From Acinetobacter modestus (GTDB lineage Bacteria; Pseudomonadota; Gammaproteobacteria; Pseudomonadales; Moraxellaceae): DNA of 64,000 bases. The position numbers and the translations under genes were made by a program. Positions 58,097 to 64,000 of this stretch are shown here, piece by piece. Position 1 is the stretch's first letter. Each line of letters begins with the position of its first letter. The notes below the pieces were generated by a model. That model made no database searches. It was not told where the DNA came from and was given only the letters and a program-made list of their open reading frames with translations. The stretch covers positions 1-64,000 of the forward strand of contig NZ_BMDV01000007.1 of assembly GCF_014636095.1 (NCBI RefSeq), read 5' to 3'.

Positions 58097-59301
58097 TAAG
58101 CTGATTTTGCTAGAACTTCAGCCATTGCTGTGGCAACTTTATAAATATTATTCATATTTAAACCTGCAACGCAGATACGACCACTACGTACAAGGTAAAT
58201 TGCATATTCTTCACGCAACGTATCGACTTGCTCACCTGTCAAACCTGTGTAGCTGAACATACCTTTTTGGTTTACAAGATAGCTAAAGTCACGGTCAGGA
58301 AGTGCTTTAGTCAGTTCATCTTTTAAGATGCTACGCATTTTGATAATACGCTCACGCATCTCTTTGACTTCGCCTTGCCATTGTTGATTTAGATCAGCGT
58401 CATTTAACACTTGATCAACCAACCATGCACCAGTTGTTGGTGGGCTAGAGTAGATACGTCGTACCGTTGCTTTTAACTGACCGAATGTGCATTTTGCTGC
58501 TTCAGCATCATCACACACGAAAGTTAAACCACCAACACGCTCACCATACAGTGAGAAAATTTTAGAGAACGAGTTGCTGACGATGAAGTTCAAACCAGCT
58601 TGATCTAAAGCACGAATTGCATAAGCATCTTGTTCCATGGTATCGCCAAAGCCTTGGTAAGCGATGTCAAGGAATGGAATCAAGTTACGCTCTTTTAATA
58701 CAGCAATCACTTCATCCCACTGTGCTGGATTTAGATCCGCACCTGTTGGGTTGTGACAGCAAGGGTGTAATAACACGATGCTTTGCTCTGGCAAAGTTTT
58801 TAAAGTCGACAACATGCCGTCAAAATCAACGCCACGTGTTTCAGCATCGAAATATGGATAGTAGTTGCTCTTGATGCCAGCACCGTTAAAAATCGCAACA
58901 TGGTTATCCCACGTTGGTTGGCTCACCCACACTTCTGAATTTGGGAAATAAGTTTTTAAGAAATCTGCACCAACTTTTAATGCACCTGAACCACCAAGAG
59001 TTTGGATGGTAGCAACACGACCTTGTTGAATAGCAGGGCTGTTTGCGCCAAACAATAGCGCTTGAATTGCGTCACGATAAGGCTTAAAGCCTTCCATTGG
59101 AAGATAAAGTTTGGTTTTATCATTTTTAGGTGCAATACGTTTTTGCGCTTCGATAATGGTATCAAGCTGAGGAACAATACTGTCTTCGTTATAGTACAAA
59201 CCAATACTTAGATTAACCTTTTCAGCGCGTGGATCAGCATTAAACTGTTCCATTAAAGAGAGAATTGGGTCGCCTGCATAAGGTGGGATATGTTGAAACA
59301 T
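58096..59301 (-). CDS. tyrB: Aromatic/aspartate aminotransferase, class I
   Basis: 401 residues from the ATG at 59301, with AAGGAC upstream. PLP enzyme: [28 protein letters not shown] and [18 protein letters not shown] (PLP Lys) are the AspC/TyrB subgroup Ia signatures, and [13 protein letters not shown] carries the carboxylate-binding Arg. It exchanges amino groups between aspartate or aromatic amino acids and 2-oxoglutarate; which is preferred is not resolved. Divergent from gntR; a GntR-type palindrome lies 166 nt upstream. Confidence 0.92.
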   Translation of the reverse strand: MFQHIPPYAGDPILSLMEQFNADPRAEKVNLSIGLYYNEDSIVPQLDTIIEAQKRIAPKNDKTKLYLPMEGFKPYRDAIQALLFGANSPAIQQGRVATIQTLGGSGALKVGADFLKTYFPNSEVWVSQPTWDNHVAIFNGAGIKSNYYPYFDAETRGVDFDGMLSTLKTLPEQSIVLLHPCCHNPTGADLNPAQWDEVIAVLKERNLIPFLDIAYQGFGDTMEQDAYAIRALDQAGLNFIVSNSFSKIFSLYGERVGGLTFVCDDAEAAKCTFGQLKATVRRIYSSPPTTGAWLVDQVLNDADLNQQWQGEVKEMRERIIKMRSILKDELTKALPDRDFSYLVNQKGMFSYTGLTGEQVDTLREEYAIYLVRSGRICVAGLNMNNIYKVATAMAEVLAKSA

Positions 59302-59466
59302 TAACAATGTCCTTTTATTCAACAAGGTGCATGGATGTGTCTTGCGGAGCATGACTCCAGATGCCCAATAATGTACCAATAAAGCGCCTATGAAGCACGC
59401 TGTTATTTACATTTCTGGTGCAGTATTTACTTACAAAAATTCGTAGAAAATCGATCGATTATAAGG

Positions 59467-59478
59467 ATTGTCTACAAT
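59467..59478. promoter_or_regulatory. Probable GntR operator, tyrB side
   Basis: ATTGTCTACAAT, one base from the two perfect ATTGTCGACAAT palindromes on the gntR side. It lies 166 nt before the tyrB start, in the 443-nt divergent region. The remainder of that region shows no gene. Confidence 0.5.
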
Positions 59479-59669
59479 CAAGCTGTCATACCATGGTCGT
59501 AGCATACGTAAGATAAATACTGGGAAAAATGCCTTGAATCAATCGAAATAAAGTACTTAAATTTTAGTAAGAGTATGTTTTATATATAATTATTTTATAT
59601 TTTTAGTACCTTTTTTAGAACATTCTATTGTGAGGCAATCGAATAGTATTGACTGGATCAGTCTATTTT

Positions 59670-59681
59670 ATTGTCGACAAT
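59670..59681. promoter_or_regulatory. GntR operator 1
   Basis: ATTGTCGACAAT, a perfect 12-bp palindrome of the TTGTNNACAA type bound by FCD-class GntR regulators, just upstream of the likely gntR -35. Confidence 0.68.
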
Positions 59682-59685
59682 CCTA

Positions 59686-59714
59686 TTGCATTTTTTCTTA
59701 TATCTCGTTATAAA
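59686..59714 (+). promoter_or_regulatory. Promoter of gntR-prpBC-acnD
   Basis: TTGCAT (59686-59691), a 17-nt spacer and TATAAA (59709-59714). It sits between the two perfect operators. Transcripts from it would have a leader of about 24 nt with no clear Shine-Dalgarno. Confidence 0.55.
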
Positions 59715-59732
59715 ATCATCAAAACTGTAGAG

Positions 59733-59744
59733 ATTGTCGACAAT
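59733..59744. promoter_or_regulatory. GntR operator 2, abutting the gntR start codon
   Basis: Second perfect ATTGTCGACAAT, centred 63 bp from operator 1, about six helical turns. It ends directly against the gntR ATG, which suggests autoregulation. Confidence 0.68.
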
Positions 59745-60455
59745 ATGCAAGATACCCTTGTTCCTCAAGCCATCAGCACAAGTCAGAGTATTACCCTGAC
59801 GGAACATGTATTTAAGCAAATTCAATCAGCAATCGTGTTAGGACAAATTCCTGCGGGCAGCAAAATTTCAGAACCCGAGTTGGCACGTATTTACGGGATT
59901 AGTCGTGGTCCATTGCGTGAGGCGATACATCGTCTTGAAGGACAGAGATTGGTTGAGCGTACGGCACATGTCGGTGCGCGAGTTGTTTCCCTTTCTCTAC
60001 AACAGTTTCAAGAACTCTATCAGATTCGCGCTTCGCTTGAGGGTTTAGCCTGTAAATTAGCAGCTCAGCATATTGATAAGAAACAAATTTTAGCATTGCG
60101 TGATGTGTTGCGGATGCATGCTGAAGATGAAAATTTTAAAGCAGGTAAGGGCTATTATCTGCAAGAAGGTCAAGACGATTTCCATTACTGCATTATTAAA
60201 AGCAGTGGTAATAAAACCCTCGAAAAAATGTTATGTGATGAGCTGTATCACCTCATCCGTATGTATCGAATTCAATTTTCAAATACCCCAGATCGACCAA
60301 GCAAAGCTTGGGATGAACATATCCGCATTTTAGATGCGATTGCAGAGGGTGATGGTGAGCTTGCTGAAATGCTAATGCACCGTCACATCAATGCATCCTA
60401 CAAAATTGTTGAGCAAACATTGCTGCAAACCCAAGGAGAACATCAACATGGCTAA
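59745..60455 (+). CDS. GntR-family (FCD) regulator of the methylcitrate operon
   Basis: About 236 residues from the ATG at 59745 (MQDTLVPQ). The winged helix-turn-helix is [35 protein letters not shown], followed by an all-helical FCD ligand domain with metal-type residues ([27 protein letters not shown]). It overlaps prpB by 8 nt, so it is the first gene of the operon it most likely controls. The inducer is probably a pathway intermediate such as methylcitrate or propionyl-CoA; this is inference. Confidence 0.88.
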   Translation: MQDTLVPQAISTSQSITLTEHVFKQIQSAIVLGQIPAGSKISEPELARIYGISRGPLREAIHRLEGQRLVERTAHVGARVVSLSLQQFQELYQIRASLEGLACKLAAQHIDKKQILALRDVLRMHAEDENFKAGKGYYLQEGQDDFHYCIIKSSGNKTLEKMLCDELYHLIRMYRIQFSNTPDRPSKAWDEHIRILDAIAEGDGELAEMLMHRHINASYKIVEQTLLQTQGEHQHG

Positions 60456-61329
60456 ATCTGCTGGTCAGCTATTCCGCGACGCGGTCGCAAATGAAAAACC
60501 ATTACAAGTGGTCGGTGCGATTAACGCCAACCATGCATTGTTAGCAAAACGTGCTGGCTATAAAGCTATTTATTTGTCAGGTGGTGGTGTTGCGGCAGGT
60601 TCGTTAGGTTTACCTGACTTGGGAATTAGCAACCTTGATGATGTATTGACCGATGTACGCCGTATTACGGATGTCTGTGATCTACCATTATTGGTTGATG
60701 TGGATACAGGTTTTGGTGCTTCAGCGTTTAATATTGCACGTACCACCAAGTCGATGATCAAGTTCGGTGCGGCAGCAATGCACATCGAAGACCAAGTTGG
60801 TGCTAAGCGTTGTGGACACCGTCCTAACAAAGCGATTGTTACGCAACAAGAAATGGTTGATCGTATCAAAGCGGCAGTGGATGCGCGTACTGATGAAAAT
60901 TTTGTGATTATGGCACGTACCGATGCTTTAGCGGTTGAAGGCTTACAAGCAGCGATTGATCGCGCAGGTGCTTACATTGAAGCAGGTGCGGATATGTTAT
61001 TCCCTGAAGCAATCACTGAATTGGCAATGTACAAGCAGTTTGCTGATCTGACCAAAGTTCCAGTATTAGCGAACATTACTGAATTTGGTTCTACACCATT
61101 GTTTACGACTGAAGAATTGGCTTCTGCGGATGTAAGCATTGCGTTATATCCACTTTCAGCATTCCGCGCGATGAACAAAGCAGCGGAAAATGTGTATGAG
61201 ACTCTGCGTAAAGAAGGCACACAGAAGAACGTTGTTGACACCATGCAAACCCGTCAAGAATTGTATGAGCGCATTAACTACCATGCGTTTGAACAGTATC
61301 TTGATGGAACTTTTGCGAAGAATAAATAA
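60448..61329 (+). CDS. prpB: 2-methylisocitrate lyase
   Basis: 293 residues from the ATG at 60448, with AAGGAGAA upstream. It splits 2-methylisocitrate into pyruvate and succinate, the last step of propionate oxidation. [31 protein letters not shown] (metal Asp residues), [17 protein letters not shown] (active-site KRCGH) and MARTDAL are PEP mutase/isocitrate lyase superfamily motifs specific to PrpB. A structured repeat of 120 bp separates it from prpC. Confidence 0.97.
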   Translation: MAKSAGQLFRDAVANEKPLQVVGAINANHALLAKRAGYKAIYLSGGGVAAGSLGLPDLGISNLDDVLTDVRRITDVCDLPLLVDVDTGFGASAFNIARTTKSMIKFGAAAMHIEDQVGAKRCGHRPNKAIVTQQEMVDRIKAAVDARTDENFVIMARTDALAVEGLQAAIDRAGAYIEAGADMLFPEAITELAMYKQFADLTKVPVLANITEFGSTPLFTTEELASADVSIALYPLSAFRAMNKAAENVYETLRKEGTQKNVVDTMQTRQELYERINYHAFEQYLDGTFAKNK

Positions 61330-61336
61330 GTTTAAA

Positions 61337-61456
61337 AATCTCCCCGCTTGCGAAACCATGTTCCTCATCTTTAAAAAAAGAGAGGAATAGCCTAAATCTT
61401 GGATGATTTAGGATGAGTGGAAAGCCCCTCTTTAGAAAGAGGGATTTAGGGAGATT
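61337..61456. repeat. 120-bp structured palindromic element between prpB and prpC
   Basis: Ends are inverted, AATCTCCC (61337-61344) and GGGAGATT (61449-61456). Inside are three hairpins: one from CCTC-TCTTT and AAAG-AGAGG (61363-61385), CCTAAATC/GATTTAGG (61391-61398 with 61405-61412), and CCCTCTTT/AAAGAGGG (61426-61433 with 61436-61443). The last hairpin plus ATTTAGGGAGATT resembles the element at 58063-58096. It codes for nothing visible and looks like a mobile palindromic repeat (REP/MITE-like) inserted in the operon. Confidence 0.65.
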
Positions 61457-61502
61457 ATGAACTTTGTAAGTTTTAACCTAAGAATATAAAAAGGACAATC
61501 TT

Positions 61503-62660
61503 ATGAGCAGTAATGAAACACCAGTCGGCTTCAAGCCAAAAAAATCAGTTGCATTAAGTGGTCAAGTTGCAGGCAATACTGCACTTTGTACCGTAGGTCG
61601 TAGTGGTAATGACTTGCACTACCGTGGTTACGACATTCTTGATCTTGCTGTGGGTAGCGAATTTGAAGAAGTTGCTCACTTATTGGTACATGGCAAACTG
61701 CCAAACAAAGCTGAGTTGAAAGCCTATAAAGCAAAACTTAAAGCACTTCGAGGCTTACCAGCAGCATTGAAAACTGCACTTGAGCAGTTACCGCCATCTG
61801 CACACCCAATGGATGTAATGCGTACAGGTGTGTCAGTTTTAGGTTGTTTAACGCCTGAACATGAAGACCACAATGAAGCAGGTGCAAAAGACATCGCTGA
61901 CAAATTGATGGCAAGCTTGGGTTCAATGTTGTTGTATTGGTACCATTTCAGCAACAACGGTCGTCGTATCGAAGTTGAAACGAATGACGATTCAATTGCT
62001 GCGCATTTCCTCCATTTACTTCATGGCGAAGCGCCATCTGAAGAATGGATTCAAGCAATGCATACGTCTTTGATTTTGTATGCTGAGCATGAATTCAACG
62101 CTTCTACATTTACGTCACGTGTTGTTGCAGGTACAGGTTCAGACATGTATTCAGCAATTACAGGTGGTATTGGTGCGTTGCGTGGTCCAAAACATGGTGG
62201 TGCAAACGAAGTTGCATTCGTGATTCAACAACGTTATGACAACGCTGACGAAGCAGAAGCAGACATCCGTAGCCGCGTAGAGAAAAAAGAAGTGATCATC
62301 GGCTTTGGTCACCCTGTTTATACCATCTCTGATCCACGTAACGAAGTGATCAAGAAAGTTGCGTATGACCTTGCTGAAGCGCAAGAGAACAACAAGATGT
62401 ACCTCATCGCTGAGCGTTTAGAGTCAGTGATGAAAGAAGTGAAGAACATGTTCCCGAACCTAGATTGGTTTAGTGCAGTAAGCTATCACTTGATGGGTGT
62501 TCCAACGGCAATGTTCACTCCATTATTCGTAATCGCTCGTACAGCGGGTTGGTCAGCACATGTGATTGAACAACGTCAAGACGGTAAGATCATTCGCCCA
62601 AGCGCGAACTACACTGGTCCTGAAAACCTAGAATTCAAACCATTGGCGGAGCGTGGTTAA
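61503..62660 (+). CDS. prpC: 2-methylcitrate synthase
   Basis: A 385-residue citrate-synthase-fold enzyme that condenses propionyl-CoA with oxaloacetate. [45 protein letters not shown] (catalytic His), and [14 protein letters not shown] (His then Asp later) are present; the short form without the NADH-binding N-terminal domain is typical of PrpC. Start ATG follows AAAAAGGACAATCTT. Its stop overlaps the acnD start (TAATG). Confidence 0.96.
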   Translation: MSSNETPVGFKPKKSVALSGQVAGNTALCTVGRSGNDLHYRGYDILDLAVGSEFEEVAHLLVHGKLPNKAELKAYKAKLKALRGLPAALKTALEQLPPSAHPMDVMRTGVSVLGCLTPEHEDHNEAGAKDIADKLMASLGSMLLYWYHFSNNGRRIEVETNDDSIAAHFLHLLHGEAPSEEWIQAMHTSLILYAEHEFNASTFTSRVVAGTGSDMYSAITGGIGALRGPKHGGANEVAFVIQQRYDNADEAEADIRSRVEKKEVIIGFGHPVYTISDPRNEVIKKVAYDLAEAQENNKMYLIAERLESVMKEVKNMFPNLDWFSAVSYHLMGVPTAMFTPLFVIARTAGWSAHVIEQRQDGKIIRPSANYTGPENLEFKPLAERG

Positions 62661-64000
62661 TGTCAAATCAATACCGTAAACCGCTGGCAGGTACCCAGCT
62701 CGAATACTATGACGTGCGTCAAGCCGTTGAAGACATTCAGCCAGGCGCATATGAAACTTTGCCATACACTTCGAAAGTGTTGGCAGAACAGCTTGTGCGT
62801 AAAGCTGATGCAGAAAATTTAACTGATTATTTAACGCAATTGATCGAACGCCGTCAGGACTTGGATTTTCCTTGGTATCCTGCGCGCGTGGTGTGTCATG
62901 ACATCTTAGGTCAAACGGCATTAGTTGATCTTGCAGGCTTGCGTGATGCGATTGCTGAAAAAGGTGGTGACCCATCTAAAGTCAATCCAGTGGTTCCAAC
63001 TCAGTTGATCGTGGATCACTCTTTGGCGGTGGAGTTTGGTGGTTTTGATCCTGACGCGTTTGAGAAAAACCGCGCGATTGAAGATCGTCGTAACGAAGAT
63101 CGTTTCCACTTTATTGAGTGGACGAAAACTGCTTTTAAAAATGTTGACGTGATCCCTGCGGGCAACGGCATCATGCATCAAATCAACTTGGAGAAAATGT
63201 CTCCAGTAATTCAAAACCGTGATGGCTTGGCTTTCCCTGATACCTGTGTTGGTACAGATTCTCACACACCACATACCGATGCGCTTGGCGTAATTTCAAT
63301 TGGCGTAGGTGGTTTAGAAGCTGAAAACGTCATGCTCGGTCGTGCATCGTGGATGCGCCTACCTGACATTATTGGTGTTGAGTTTGTTGGTCAGCGTCAA
63401 GCAGGCATCACAGCGACGGATATCGTATTGGCACTCACTGAATTCTTGCGTAAAGAACGTGTCGTTGGTGCATACCTTGAGTTCTTCGGTGAAGGCGCAG
63501 ACACCATGTCGATTGGTGACCGTGCAACCATCTCGAACATGACACCTGAATACGGTGCAACGGCTGCGATGTTCTACATCGACCAAAACACGATTGATTA
63601 TTTACGCCTGACAGGTCGTGAAGATGCACAAGTGGCATTGGTTGAGCAATACGCAAAAGAAATCGGCCTTTGGGCATCGGATATGACCAAAGCGCAGTAC
63701 CCACGTGTACTCCGTTTCGATCTTTCAACAGTCACTCGTAACATTGCAGGTCCATCAAACCCACATGCACGTGTATCTACTGCTGACTTGAAAGAAAAAG
63801 GTATCGCAGGTGTTGTTGAAAACCGTACTGATGGTTTAATGCCTGATGGCGCGATCATCATTGCTGCGATCACGTCTTGTACCAATACCTCAAACCCACG
63901 TAACACGGTGGCAGCAGGTCTATTGGCACGTAAAGCCAATGAACTTGGTTTAGTGCGTAAACCTTGGGTGAAATCTTCATTTGCACCAGGTTCTAAAGCG
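62660..64000 (+). CDS. acnD: Fe/S-dependent 2-methylcitrate dehydratase AcnD (5' part)
   Basis: The first 447 codons of an aconitase-family enzyme, open to the window edge. [24 protein letters not shown] is the AcnD start; PTQLIVDHSLAVEFGG and DTCVGTDSHTPHTDALGV carry catalytic His/Asp/Ser residues, and ITSCTNTSNPRN has the first 4Fe-4S cysteine. AcnD dehydrates 2-methylcitrate; with this isoform the partner PrpF is normally encoded next, beyond the window. It shares one nucleotide with the prpC stop codon. Confidence 0.95.
   Translation, partial: MSNQYRKPLAGTQLEYYDVRQAVEDIQPGAYETLPYTSKVLAEQLVRKADAENLTDYLTQLIERRQDLDFPWYPARVVCHDILGQTALVDLAGLRDAIAEKGGDPSKVNPVVPTQLIVDHSLAVEFGGFDPDAFEKNRAIEDRRNEDRFHFIEWTKTAFKNVDVIPAGNGIMHQINLEKMSPVIQNRDGLAFPDTCVGTDSHTPHTDALGVISIGVGGLEAENVMLGRASWMRLPDIIGVEFVGQRQAGITATDIVLALTEFLRKERVVGAYLEFFGEGADTMSIGDRATISNMTPEYGATAAMFYIDQNTIDYLRLTGREDAQVALVEQYAKEIGLWASDMTKAQYPRVLRFDLSTVTRNIAGPSNPHARVSTADLKEKGIAGVVENRTDGLMPDGAIIIAAITSCTNTSNPRNTVAAGLLARKANELGLVRKPWVKSSFAPGSKA

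Noticed and set aside
63342..63939. Open frames on both strands within the acnD 5' part
   Set aside because: They are shadows; the plus-strand frame from 62660 carries the aconitase-family motifs without interruption.

Overview
The window is chromosomal DNA from an Acinetobacter species. The evidence is gene content and order rather than any search: a 5S rRNA end, the ribF-ileS-lspA-fkpB block, plc-nadC-ampD-murJ-fkpA, a capsule (K) locus running wzc-wzb-wza / gna ... gdr-galU-ugd-gpi-gne1-pgm, then tyrB-gntR-prpB-prpC-acnD. Between pgm and tyrB the lactate genes (lldPRD-dld) that I expect from A. baumannii are absent, which hints at a non-baumannii species; I cannot name it. Two sequences matching the ParB site parS (12745-12760 and 58028-58043) suggest the region lies in the origin-proximal chromosome domain.

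Layout. 1-1430: end of an rRNA operon, a broken DapB-like gene and a lone ATPase. 1586-7141: leftward flavin reductase, then the ribF-ileS-lspA-fkpB operon. 7348-10920: a TDT-family transporter, a nucleosidase, an AT-rich orphan lipoprotein and a TetR regulator. 11163-15092: sulfonate uptake and desulfonation (ssuA, ssuD, ssuC, ssuB). 15403-21104: argA, an RcnB-like protein, the ubiG-mupP-yciK cluster, dsbA and a TetR regulator. 21212-24375: desT divergent from desC-desB, with four operator-like units at an exact 19-bp period over a good promoter. 24484-32948: rph, a phosphocholine-type phospholipase C preceded by a 47-residue lipoprotein, a 57-residue small protein, nadC, ampD, murJ and two tandem FKBP isomerases.

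Capsule locus, 33126-57859. The leftward export module wzc-wzb-wza faces a rightward biosynthetic block. Gna plus the DgaA/B/C-like enzymes should make UDP-2,3-diacetamido-2,3-dideoxyglucuronic acid. Gdr plus a 4-keto-reductase should make UDP-QuiNAc or UDP-FucNAc, and a WecA-family initiating transferase (ItrB-like) would load that sugar on the lipid carrier. Three glycosyltransferases, Wzx and Wzy complete the pathway, so a repeat unit of about four sugars is expected. galU, ugd, gpi, gne1 and pgm supply general precursors. The central stretch (about 41-46 kb) is clearly richer in A+T than its flanks, as usual for exchanged K-locus cores.

Right end, 58096-64000: an aromatic/aspartate aminotransferase divergent from a GntR-prpB-prpC-acnD methylcitrate operon. 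Three ATTGTCGACAAT-type palindromes in the shared intergenic region are the likely GntR operators. A structured 120-bp repeat sits between prpB and prpC. I saw no insertion sequence, CRISPR array, tRNA or prophage.
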